In this document: positions 7,670 through 14,663 of the stretch, piece by piece | Layout: every line of letters begins with the position of its first letter | Numbering within the stretch: position 1 is the stretch's first letter | From: JBEEJZ01 sp046046915 | GTDB taxonomy: Bacteria; Pseudomonadota; Gammaproteobacteria; Burkholderiales; Burkholderiaceae_C | Direction: 5' to 3' | Assembly: GCA_046046915.1 (NCBI GenBank) | Contig: JBJOIT010000062.1 | Location: 1-14,663, forward strand | DNA length: 14,663 bases | Program-made: the position numbers and the translations under genes | The notes under the pieces: model-generated | What the model was told of the DNA's origin: nothing | What the model saw: the letters and a program-made list of their open reading frames with translations, nothing else | Databases searched by the model: none

Positions 7670-8806
7670 ATGAAAACCACAGGCGATCAGCAGCTGGTCA
7701 AGCGCATCAATCGCAGCGCCTTGCTGCGACTGCTGCGCGCCCAGCCAGGCTTGTCTCGGGCCCAGCTGGCCAGTGAAAGTGGGCTAACCAAGTCCACGGT
7801 TAGTCTGTTGGTCCGAGAGCTGATCGATGAAGGTTGGCTCGCAGAAGATGAAATCGCCAATACGCCTGGTCAGGGCAGGCCGTCTACACCGCTGCGTGTC
7901 AGCACCACCGTGCTGGGGCTGGTGGGTGTTGAGGTCGCGGTGGACTGCCTGCGCCTGGTCTGCGTGTCGCTTTGCGGTGAAGTGCTGTGGTGCACAGATG
8001 AACCTTTGGCCAGCAAGCAACTGGACGACGTGTGCGAGCAGACGGCCCGCCTGATAGCGCAAGCCCAGCAAGCGCAGGCCAGTTTGGGCCTGACCCTGTT
8101 TGGTATCGGCGTTGGCTTGCCCGGTGCGTGCGACCATGCCACAGGCTGGGTGCGTTTTGCGCCCAATCTGGGATGGCGCAATGTGGATTTCTTGTCTCAT
8201 CTCAAGCGCAGCCTGGAGCGCTTTGGCCTATCTGATGTGCCTTTGCACATCCAAAACGAAGCCGATGCGGCTGCCTTGGGCGAATATGAATTTGCAGGGG
8301 GCCACGACGAAGACACCCTGATTTTTGTGAACTGCGACATTGGTGTGGGCGCTGGCATTGTGCTCAACGACCGCCTGTTTACAGGTGCTCAGGGCATGGC
8401 TGGTGAGATTGGTCACAGCATCCTGCAAATCGATGGCGAACTGTGCTCCTGTGGGCGCCGCGGTTGTGCTGAGACCTTTATCGGTGCGCGTGCTTTGGCC
8501 CGCGGGGCCGGTCAGCCCGAAGGATTGGATCAGGCGGGGCGCAGTCTTGGCGTACTTTTGCAAAATCTGTGGATCACCTTCAATCCCAATGTGTTGGTGG
8601 CGGGGGGCGCTTCGTGCGTACGGCACCCCGAGTTGGTGACGCTGGCACAAGACACCCTGAATGCATGCGCTGCCAGCGCTGGTATCGCAGCGCCGCAGGT
8701 GAGGACTGCGCGCTATGGGTTGCTGGCGCCGGCCGTCGGCGCTGCGGCGCTCGTTTTGCATCAGCACTTGCGGCCCGTACCCGCGCGCATGCATCAGGTG
8801 GCCTAG
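7670..8806 (+). CDS. xylR: ROK-family transcriptional regulator of the xylose operon
   Basis: A regulator of 378 residues. A winged helix-turn-helix lies near residues 15-70 (LSRAQLASESGLTKSTVSLLVREL), followed by a ROK sugar-kinase-like domain. The ROK zinc motif is intact: Cys259, Cys261 and Cys266 in CSCGRRGCAE, with the histidine in GEIGHS just before. ROK members with a helix-turn-helix are repressors released by a sugar, such as XylR of Gram-positive bacteria and NagC. This differs from the AraC-type XylR activator of E. coli. It begins 17 bases after xylG and lies inside the operon, so it probably controls its own level. Xylose as inducer is inferred from the neighbours. It is not a kinase candidate because of the DNA-binding domain. 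Confidence 0.88.
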   Translation: MKTTGDQQLVKRINRSALLRLLRAQPGLSRAQLASESGLTKSTVSLLVRELIDEGWLAEDEIANTPGQGRPSTPLRVSTTVLGLVGVEVAVDCLRLVCVSLCGEVLWCTDEPLASKQLDDVCEQTARLIAQAQQAQASLGLTLFGIGVGLPGACDHATGWVRFAPNLGWRNVDFLSHLKRSLERFGLSDVPLHIQNEADAAALGEYEFAGGHDEDTLIFVNCDIGVGAGIVLNDRLFTGAQGMAGEIGHSILQIDGELCSCGRRGCAETFIGARALARGAGQPEGLDQAGRSLGVLLQNLWITFNPNVLVAGGASCVRHPELVTLAQDTLNACAASAGIAAPQVRTARYGLLAPAVGAAALVLHQHLRPVPARMHQVA

Positions 8807-8860
8807 GCCCCGTACAAGGTGTTCGCCTCTCTTTTTAACTTGACTGATTTTTAGGTAAAT

Positions 8861-10306
8861 ATGTTTCTAGGCATCGATATTGGCACCTCAGAAGTCAAGG
8901 TTTTGCTTTTGAGCGACACCCACCAGATCGTTGGTACGGCTGGCAGTGCCCTGGACATCAGCCGCCCTGCGCCTGGTCATAGCGAGCAAGCCCCACAGGA
9001 TTGGTGGACGGCTACACAGGCCGCATGTGCTGAATTGCGTGGCAAACATGCTGCTGCCTTTGCCCAGGTGCGAGCCATCGGCTTGTCTGGCCAGATGCAT
9101 GGGGCCGTGTTGCTGGACGCCCAGCACCAGGTGTTGCGCCCCGCCATGTTGTGGAACGACACCCGTGCCAGCCAGGAATGCCTGGACATGATGGCCGAGC
9201 TGCCCACGGCGTCCCAACTGTCCGGCAGCCTGATCATGCCGGGCTTCACCGCGCCCAAGTTGCGCTGGCTGGCCCGCCATGAGCCAGAAGTGTTTGCCCG
9301 TGTAGCCAAGGTGATGTTGCCCAAAGATTACGTGCGCCTGATGCTGACCGGCGACTGTGTGAGCGACATGTCCGATGCCAGTGGCACCGCCTGGCTGGAT
9401 GTGGCGCAGCGAGATTGGTCCGATGCGTTGCTGGCGCTGACCGGCCTGACCCGTGCCCACATGCCGCGCCTGGTGGAAGGCAGCGCCGCCAGCGGGCTGC
9501 TCGCGCCAACGGCTGCGCAGGTTTTGGGCTTGCCTGCCGGCATAACCGTGGCGGGTGGCGGTGGCGATAACGCTGTCAGCGCGGTAGGCATGGGGGCAGT
9601 CGACGCGGGTCAGGGCTTTTTGTCGCTGGGCACCAGTGGGGTGTTGTTCGTCGTTACCCCCAGCTATCAGCCCAATGCTGCCAGCGCCACCCATGCCTTT
9701 TGCCACGCAGTACCCGGCCGCTGGCACCAGATGAGTGTGATGTTGTCGGCAGCCAGCTGCCTGCAATGGGCGGCCGGCTTGCTGGGCGTGCCATCTGCGG
9801 GCGAGTTGGAGTCGCGTGCCAGTGCCACCTCTGTTGCCCAGCGTGCCGCCGCACCGATCTTTTTGCCTTACCTGAGCGGCGAACGCACCCCGCACAACAG
9901 TGCCAGCGTGCGTGGCAGCTTTCATGGTCTGAGTTTTGACACCGACGCCGCTGCCCTGGCCTATGCCGTCATCGAAGGTGTGACCTTTGGTTTGCGCGAT
10001 GGCCTGGAAGCCCTCAAGGCCGCCGGTTGCGCGCCGAAGCGTTTGTCGCTGGTCGGCGGAGGTGCTCGCAGCGCCTTCTGGGCGCAGCAGTTGGCCTCTT
10101 GCTTGGGCGTGGAGATCGTGACCCACGGCGGTTCGGCAGCCGGTGGTGCTCTGGGCGCTGCACGGCTGGCCTGGTTGGCTACTGGCGCATCGCTTGCCGA
10201 GGTGTGCACGGCGCCCGACATCGACCAGGTGTTTGTGCCCGATGCTGCCGAGCACGCGCTATTGGCACCCCGGTATGCGCGCTTTCGGTCGCTTTACGCC
10301 GGCTGA
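8861..10306 (+). CDS. xylB: Xylulokinase
   Basis: A FGGY-family sugar kinase of 481 residues, the usual size for XylB. It phosphorylates D-xylulose to xylulose 5-phosphate with ATP in the cytoplasm. The N-terminal phosphate loop GIDIGTSEVK carries Asp6; GLSGQMHGAV near residue 75 and WNDTR near 103 are xylulokinase blocks; the catalytic Asp is Asp236 in GGGDNAV; LSGERTPHN and LVGGGARS follow in the C-terminal half. It starts 54 bases after xylR, across an A/T-rich gap with a modest ribosome site (AGGT, 8853-8856). Other FGGY kinases (glycerol, ribulose) are less likely beside xylA. Confidence 0.95.
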   Translation: MFLGIDIGTSEVKVLLLSDTHQIVGTAGSALDISRPAPGHSEQAPQDWWTATQAACAELRGKHAAAFAQVRAIGLSGQMHGAVLLDAQHQVLRPAMLWNDTRASQECLDMMAELPTASQLSGSLIMPGFTAPKLRWLARHEPEVFARVAKVMLPKDYVRLMLTGDCVSDMSDASGTAWLDVAQRDWSDALLALTGLTRAHMPRLVEGSAASGLLAPTAAQVLGLPAGITVAGGGGDNAVSAVGMGAVDAGQGFLSLGTSGVLFVVTPSYQPNAASATHAFCHAVPGRWHQMSVMLSAASCLQWAAGLLGVPSAGELESRASATSVAQRAAAPIFLPYLSGERTPHNSASVRGSFHGLSFDTDAAALAYAVIEGVTFGLRDGLEALKAAGCAPKRLSLVGGGARSAFWAQQLASCLGVEIVTHGGSAAGGALGAARLAWLATGASLAEVCTAPDIDQVFVPDAAEHALLAPRYARFRSLYAG

Positions 10307-10351
10307 TTTCAGTCCTTTTTCAATATCTTTATTCAACTACCGAGGTCTTGC

Positions 10352-11665
10352 ATGAGTTCATATTTCAACGGCATTGCTCCCATCGCCTACGAGGGCCCCA
10401 CATCCACCAACGATCTGAGCTTCAAGTGGTACGACAAGGACCGCATCGTGCTGGGCAAGCGCATGGAAGAGCAACTTCGTTTTGCGGTGTGCTACTGGCA
10501 CAGCTTCTGCTGGAACGGCCTGGACCCCTTTGGTGGCGACACCTTCCAACGCCCCTGGCACCACATGAGCGACCCCATCGCCGCCGCCAAGCTCAAGGCT
10601 GACGTGGCGTTTGAGTTCTTTCAAAAACTGGGCGCGCCCTACTACTGCTTTCACGACCGCGACATCGCCCCGGAAGGCGCCACCCCGCGTGAGAGCGTGA
10701 GCTACCTGCATCAGATGGTGGATGTGCTGGGCCGCAAGCAGCAAGACACCGGCATGAAGCTGTTGTGGGGCACGGCGAATCTGTTCAGCCACCGCCGCTT
10801 CATGTCCGGTGCGGCCACCAACCCCGACCCGGAAATCTTTGCCCTGGCCGCCCTGCAGGTGAAAGAGGCCATGGACGCCACCCACAAGCTCGACGGTGCC
10901 AACTATGTGCTGTGGGGCGGACGGGAAGGTTACGAGTCCCTGCTGAACACACGTGTGGGACAGGAGCTTGACCAGCTGGGCCGCTTCCTGAATATGGTGG
11001 TGGATTACAAGCACAAGATAGGCTTTAAGGGCACCATCCTGATCGAGCCCAAGCCCCGCGAACCCACCAAGCACCAGTACGACTACGACGTGGCCACGGT
11101 CTATGGCCTTCTGCGCCGCTGCGGCCTGGAAAACGAGATCAAGGTCAACATCGAAGCCAACCATGCCACCCTGGCCGGCCACAGTTTTGAACATGAGCTG
11201 GCTACCGCTGTAGACCTGGGCATCTTCGGCTCCATCGACATGAACCGTGGTGACATGCAGTGCCAGTGGGACACTGACCAGTTCCCCAACAGCATTCCTG
11301 AAACAGCGTTGGCCATGTACGTCATCATGCAAGGCGGCGGTTTTACCACCGGCGGCGTCAACTTCGACTCCAAGGTGCGTCGCCAGTCCATTGACCCGGC
11401 AGACATGTTCCACGGTCACATCGGCGGGATGGACGTTTCTGCCCGCGCGCTGCTGATCGCAGAAAAAATGATTAACGATGGCAAGCTTGCCCAACGGGTG
11501 GCTGACCGTTACCAAGGCTGGGACAGCAGTTTTGGTCAGGATGTGTTGAGCGGCAAGACCTCGCTGGACGCCCTGGCGGCCCGCGCGCTGGACCGCAACA
11601 CCGACACCCTGCCGGTCTCCGGCCGTCAGGAACTGCTGGAAAACCTGCTCAATTCCTACATCTGA
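10352..11665 (+). CDS. xylA: Xylose isomerase
   Basis: An enzyme of 437 residues that converts D-xylose to D-xylulose with two divalent metals. It has the catalytic pair His101 and Asp104 in FHDRD, the WGGREGYE block, metal ligand Glu232 and Lys234 in IEPKP, EANHATLAGH and GSIDMNRGD. These positions match E. coli XylA numbering, so this is a full-length class II enzyme. GAGG (10342-10345) lies six bases before the ATG, and the gap from xylB is 45 bases. It provides xylulose for the kinase encoded just upstream. Confidence 0.97.
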   Translation: MSSYFNGIAPIAYEGPTSTNDLSFKWYDKDRIVLGKRMEEQLRFAVCYWHSFCWNGLDPFGGDTFQRPWHHMSDPIAAAKLKADVAFEFFQKLGAPYYCFHDRDIAPEGATPRESVSYLHQMVDVLGRKQQDTGMKLLWGTANLFSHRRFMSGAATNPDPEIFALAALQVKEAMDATHKLDGANYVLWGGREGYESLLNTRVGQELDQLGRFLNMVVDYKHKIGFKGTILIEPKPREPTKHQYDYDVATVYGLLRRCGLENEIKVNIEANHATLAGHSFEHELATAVDLGIFGSIDMNRGDMQCQWDTDQFPNSIPETALAMYVIMQGGGFTTGGVNFDSKVRRQSIDPADMFHGHIGGMDVSARALLIAEKMINDGKLAQRVADRYQGWDSSFGQDVLSGKTSLDALAARALDRNTDTLPVSGRQELLENLLNSYI

Positions 11666-11702
11666 TACCGCACCTGTCTACCCTTTGAATCGGACGCACT
11701 GA

Positions 11703-13094
11703 ATGGCTTTGTTTGAACACTATCTGGCGGCATTTTTCAGCTTCAAGGCCTATGTGATGCTGCCGCTGATCATCTTTGCCGTCGCCCTGGCGGTGCGGGT
11801 GCCGTTCAAACGGGCCTTGATGAGCTGCATTTCACTGGCGGCCGGTTTTGCTGGCGTGTTCATTGCGTTCGACTTTTTTGTGTCCAACATCAGTCCGGCG
11901 GTGCAGCATCTGTCAGAGGTGCGGGGGCTGAACTTCCCGGTGCTGGATGTGGGCTGGCCACCTTTGGCTGCCATCACCTGGGCCTCGCCCCTAGCGGCCT
12001 TGTCCATCCCGTTGGTTCTGGGGCTGAACCTGCTCATGCTGGCCACCGGTCTGACCCGCACCATCTACATCGACATCTGGAACTACTGGCACTTTGCGCT
12101 GGTGGGCGCGCTGGTGCTGGCAGCGTCTGGCAGCATGGTGCTGGGCTTGGCTGTCACGCTGCTGATTGCGGTTTACTGCTTCAAGATGACCGAGTGGACG
12201 GCGCCTGATGTGGAGCGCGAGATGGGCCTGACCGGCATCTCGGCCTCGCCCGTTTCGGTCAATGGCATCGTGCCCTACACCGCTTGCGTGGACTGGCTGA
12301 TCGACCGCATCCCCGGCATCAACAAGATCAACTACAACCCCCAAGGTCAAAAGGACGCCGGTGCAGAAGACGCCCGCGGTCTGCTGGACATGCTCAGCGA
12401 ACCTATGGTCATCGGCCTGCTGATGGGTCTGGCCCTGGCTTTGGCGGCCAATTACGACTTGAAGCGAACCCTGGAAATGGGTGTGCACATTTCAGCAGTG
12501 ATGTTTTTGTTGCCCAAGAGCGCTGGCCTCATCGGCGAGGCCATGATGCCCATCACCACCGCCTTGCGCGACCAGGTGGCGCGCTACTTTCCACAGCGCA
12601 AGAACCTGATCGTGGCGCTGGACACGGGCTTCTTGATGGGCCACAAGTCGGTCATCGTGACCGGGCTGATCCTGATGGCCCTGGCCATCGTCATTGCGCT
12701 GGTGCTGCCTGGCAACCAGGTGCTGCCCCTGGGCGATCTGCCCAATCTGATTTCGGTGATGTCGCTGTCGGTGCTGATGTTTCGCGGCAATGTGTTTCGC
12801 GCCGTGCTGGCGGGCATTCCGGTCATCGTCACCTTCTTGTTGATTTCGTCGCACCTGGCGCCGCTGTTCACCGACCTGGCCCGCCAGACGCCTTCATTCA
12901 AAGCCGATGGCCTGGGCTTGCTCACCGCCTTTACGGATGGCGGCCACCAGGTGCGCTTTCTGATCTTTTCCCTGTACCAAGGCCAGCCCTGGGCGTACGG
13001 CGCACTGTTGGTTCTTTTGGGCGCCATTTATTACACCTGGAGGCGTTTTCAGGCATTGGCCAGCGCCTCTGAGCCATCCAAGGCCTTACCTTAA
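11703..13094 (+). CDS. gatC: Orphan galactitol-type PTS permease IIC (GatC-like), possible xylose facilitator
   Basis: A polytopic membrane protein of 463 residues in the EIIC-GAT family. Its middle matches E. coli GatC closely by eye: LDVGWP (81-86), TWAS (92-95), IDIWNYWHF (123-131), IPGINKI and PGNQVLP are shared or nearly so. In the PTS, IIC only conducts the sugar while IIB phosphorylates it; no IIA or IIB gene lies in this window. The gene sits 37 bases after xylA, inside the xylose operon, so xylose is the most likely substrate. E. coli GatC has been reported to transport xylose, improved by an S184L change. In an ungapped comparison from memory, that position is Val186 here. The family is secure, the substrate is inferred. 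Confidence 0.85.
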   Translation: MALFEHYLAAFFSFKAYVMLPLIIFAVALAVRVPFKRALMSCISLAAGFAGVFIAFDFFVSNISPAVQHLSEVRGLNFPVLDVGWPPLAAITWASPLAALSIPLVLGLNLLMLATGLTRTIYIDIWNYWHFALVGALVLAASGSMVLGLAVTLLIAVYCFKMTEWTAPDVEREMGLTGISASPVSVNGIVPYTACVDWLIDRIPGINKINYNPQGQKDAGAEDARGLLDMLSEPMVIGLLMGLALALAANYDLKRTLEMGVHISAVMFLLPKSAGLIGEAMMPITTALRDQVARYFPQRKNLIVALDTGFLMGHKSVIVTGLILMALAIVIALVLPGNQVLPLGDLPNLISVMSLSVLMFRGNVFRAVLAGIPVIVTFLLISSHLAPLFTDLARQTPSFKADGLGLLTAFTDGGHQVRFLIFSLYQGQPWAYGALLVLLGAIYYTWRRFQALASASEPSKALP

Positions 13095-13108
13095 AAAGGA
13101 CGTTCGTT

Positions 13109-14107
13109 ATGAAAAAAGTCAACTGGGGTGTGATCAGCACTGCCCTGATCGGTCGCCAAAAAGTCATTCCCGCCATGCAGGCAAGTCAGTGGTGCAACAT
13201 TGCGGCCATTGCCTCGCGCAGTCTGGGGTCCGCCCAACAAGTGGCTGCCGACATGGGTATAGCCACCGCCTACGGCTCTTATGAAGAGCTGATCGCCGAC
13301 CCCGCCATCGAGGCCATCTATAACCCGCTCCCTAACGATCTGCACATTCCCCTGACGCTGGCCGCCGCCCGCGCTGGCAAGCATGTGCTGTGCGAAAAGC
13401 CTGTGGCGATGAACGCAGCTGAAGCAGCGCAACTGCGTGAAGTAGCCGACAAGGTGCACATCATGGAGGCCTTCATGGTGCGTTTTCATCCGCAGTGGCT
13501 GCGTGCGCAAGAGATTGTGCAGAGCGGTGCGTTGGGCAAGTTGCACACCGTGCAAACCTTCTTTTCGTACAACAACACCGACAGCACCAACATCCGCAAC
13601 CGCCCAGAGACAGGTGGCGGTGCGCTGTACGACATCGGCTGCTATGCCATCGTTACCGCGCGTTTGCTGTTTGGCGCCGAGCCGCTGCGCGTGGTGTCTT
13701 TGATTGACCGCGACCCCACCTTCAGCACTGACCGCCTCACCAGCGCCTTGGTGGACTTCGGCCAAGGCCGGCGTCTGCAATTCACCGTGTCCACCCAGTC
13801 CACGCCTTATCAGCGCGTGCAAGCCGTGGGCACGCACAAGCGCCTGGAGGTTGAGATTCCCTTCAATGCCATCCCCGGCGAGGGCATGCGCCTGCACATC
13901 GACGACGGCAGCCTGCTGGGCAGCCGCGCCGCGGCCACCGAAACCCTGCCCGCCTGCGACCAGTACACCCTGCAAGGCGACGCCTTCAGCGAAATCATTC
14001 GCGGCGCGCGCCCCCAGCTCTACGGCGTGGAAGACGCCATCCGCAACATGCGCGTGATTGATGCGGTGTTTGAGTCCGAAAAGACAGGGGGCTGGGTGAC
14101 GGTCTGA
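13109..14107 (+). CDS. Gfo/Idh/MocA-family NAD(P)-dependent oxidoreductase, possibly xylose dehydrogenase
   Basis: A protein of 332 residues. An N-terminal Rossmann domain starts with NWGVISTALIGRQKVIPA, and Glu96-Lys97-Pro98 (CEKPVAM) is the family's cofactor and catalytic motif. The C-terminal domain opens near FMVRFHPQW and carries GGGALYDIGCYAI, with Asp175 and Tyr179 where the family usually has Asp and His. This Lys97/Tyr179 pattern is that of the dihydrodiol dehydrogenase and NADP-xylose dehydrogenase branch. With its place at the end of the xylose operon, oxidation of D-xylose to xylonolactone is plausible, but neither a lactonase nor a dehydratase is present here to continue that route. 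The ribosome site AAGGA (13096-13100) is eight bases before the ATG. Another sugar or a polyol could be the substrate. Confidence 0.83.
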   Translation: MKKVNWGVISTALIGRQKVIPAMQASQWCNIAAIASRSLGSAQQVAADMGIATAYGSYEELIADPAIEAIYNPLPNDLHIPLTLAAARAGKHVLCEKPVAMNAAEAAQLREVADKVHIMEAFMVRFHPQWLRAQEIVQSGALGKLHTVQTFFSYNNTDSTNIRNRPETGGGALYDIGCYAIVTARLLFGAEPLRVVSLIDRDPTFSTDRLTSALVDFGQGRRLQFTVSTQSTPYQRVQAVGTHKRLEVEIPFNAIPGEGMRLHIDDGSLLGSRAAATETLPACDQYTLQGDAFSEIIRGARPQLYGVEDAIRNMRVIDAVFESEKTGGWVTV

Positions 14108-14137
14108 GGCTGAGCTGGGCCTGATACCGCCAGCCCT

Positions 14138-14143
14138 TAAAAT
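14138..14143 (+). promoter_or_regulatory. Possible -10 element of the second metH promoter
   Basis: TAAAAT lies seven bases before position 14150, where the riboswitch P1 stem begins, so transcription would start at the aptamer. No good -35 is seen at the right distance; the call depends on position and one hexamer. Just before it, GCTGG (14114-14118) and CCAGC (14130-14134) form a weak five-pair hairpin that is not a convincing terminator for the xylose operon. Confidence 0.3.
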
Positions 14144-14149
14144 CCCCCA

Positions 14150-14240
14150 ATCCAAGGAGCGTTGCAGCGGGGCTGGCCACAGTCCCCGTCAGGCTTGGAT
14201 GTCCCAACGACGCTCACCTGATGGCTCATTGACAGGTGAG
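14150..14240 (+). promoter_or_regulatory. Complete SAH riboswitch with Shine-Dalgarno-sequestering hairpin, upstream of metH C-terminal part
   Basis: All parts of an S-adenosylhomocysteine aptamer can be read. P1 is ATCCAAG (14150-14156) with CTTGGAT (14194-14200). P2 is GCGGGG (14167-14172) with CCCCGT (14184-14189). The pseudoknot is GAGCG (14157-14161) with CGCTC (14211-14215), and the conserved GTTGCA and CAGGCTTGG blocks are present. As expression platform, CTCACCTG (14213-14220) pairs perfectly with CAGGTGAG (14233-14240), which contains the ribosome site of the gene at 14245. CTC at 14213-14215 is shared by the two pairings. With SAH bound, the pseudoknot should hold these bases and free the ribosome site; without SAH, the hairpin hides it. 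This mechanism is read from the sequence, not measured. Confidence 0.92.
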
Positions 14241-14244
14241 ATGT

Positions 14245-14663
14245 ATGTCTGAATTTCGTCCCGACCCCGTTTCTTTTTCCGCTTCTGTGTCCGCTGATGG
14301 CACCGCTGTGCCGCCGCCCATGCTGCTCTCGGGCCTGGAGCCCGTTGTTATCGGCGAGGATGCCTTGTTCGTCAACATCGGCGAGCGCACCAACGTGACG
14401 GGCTCCAAGGCTTTTGCCCGCATGATCCTGAACGGCGAGTTCGATCAGGCCTTGTCGGTGGCTCGCCAGCAGGTGGAAAACGGCGCCCAGATCATCGATG
14501 TGAACATGGACGAGGCCATGCTCGACAGCCAGGCTGCCATGGTGAGGTTTTTGAACCTCATGGCCAGCGAGCCCGACATTGCCAGGGTGCCGGTGATGGT
14601 GGATTCGAGCAAGTGGGATGTGATTGAGTCCGGCTTGCGCTGTATTCAGGGCAAGTGCATCGT
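14245..14663 (+). CDS. metH: Methionine synthase, C-terminal part of split MetH (5' portion; runs off the window)
   Basis: The first 139 residues of the second half of cobalamin-dependent methionine synthase. After a variable lead of about 40 residues comes the pterin-binding domain that holds methyltetrahydrofolate: FVNIGERTNVTGS (42-54), GAQIIDVNMDEAMLD (near 81-95) and PVMVDSSKWDVIE (116-128). The cobalamin and reactivation domains should follow beyond the window. It lacks the homocysteine domain, which is encoded about 13 kb upstream. The ATG at 14245 follows AGGTGAG; an ATG at 14241 is out of frame and ends at once. Expression is probably controlled by the SAH riboswitch directly upstream. 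Confidence 0.95.
   Translation, partial: MSEFRPDPVSFSASVSADGTAVPPPMLLSGLEPVVIGEDALFVNIGERTNVTGSKAFARMILNGEFDQALSVARQQVENGAQIIDVNMDEAMLDSQAAMVRFLNLMASEPDIARVPVMVDSSKWDVIESGLRCIQGKCI

Noticed and set aside
8838..8868. Promoter for xylB at TTGACT (8840-8845)
   Set aside because: No -10 hexamer lies at the right distance before the start codon at 8861, so it would not yield a transcript with a leader for xylB.
8888..10255. A 455-codon reading frame on the - strand
   Set aside because: It mirrors xylB, whose + strand product is full length with all kinase motifs. The antisense product resembles no family.
10358..11515. A 385-codon reading frame on the - strand
   Set aside because: It is a shadow of xylA, which has all catalytic residues on the + strand.
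13109..14107. A complete Weimberg or Dahms oxidative xylose pathway
   Set aside because: Only a possible first enzyme is present. No xylonolactonase, xylonate dehydratase or later enzyme is encoded in the window.
1146..14149. Insertion of the block by a transposon or integrative element
   Set aside because: No transposase, integrase, tRNA, terminal inverted repeat or target duplication is seen at the borders. The only shared sequence at both ends is the riboswitch itself, identical over just 11 bases.

Overview
The window reads as chromosomal DNA of a high-GC betaproteobacterium, most likely of the family Comamonadaceae (Burkholderiales). This rests on the split cobalamin-dependent methionine synthase under S-adenosylhomocysteine (SAH) riboswitches, the codon choice and the protein sequences. 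The genus is not resolved. All eleven protein genes lie on the + strand. No transposase, integrase, tRNA, rRNA or CRISPR array is visible.

Layout. (1) 1-1145: the 3' part of an SAH riboswitch, then the homocysteine-binding half of MetH (start at 69). (2) 1252-4319: two exported proteins with overlapping reading frames. One has FG-GAP-like repeats and an ASPIC/UnbV C-terminus; the other is a vanadium-dependent haloperoxidase-type protein with all expected vanadate-site residues. (3) 4320-4480: a regulatory gap with a hairpin and an imperfect inverted repeat that could be the operator of the next operon. (4) 4481-14107: a xylose operon in the order xylF-xylH-xylG (ABC importer), xylR (ROK regulator), xylB (xylulokinase), xylA (xylose isomerase), a GatC-type PTS IIC membrane protein without IIA or IIB partners, and a Gfo/Idh/MocA oxidoreductase. 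(5) 14150-14663: a complete SAH riboswitch and the start of the second MetH half (pterin-binding domain), which runs off the window.

How it works together. XylFHG imports D-xylose, XylA isomerises it to xylulose and XylB phosphorylates that into the pentose phosphate pathway. XylR probably senses xylose and represses from an operator ahead of xylF. The last two genes suggest a second uptake route and a second (oxidative) first enzyme, but both are inferences. The two MetH halves must together make one methionine synthase, although about 13 kb of unrelated genes separates them.

The most interesting points are three. Each MetH half has its own SAH riboswitch, and in both the 3' pseudoknot strand can instead pair with the Shine-Dalgarno sequence, giving a readable model for a translational ON switch. 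The orphan GatC-like protein sits inside a xylose operon, where E. coli GatC is known to be able to carry xylose. The haloperoxidase and FG-GAP/UnbV genes form a translationally coupled pair of unknown role.
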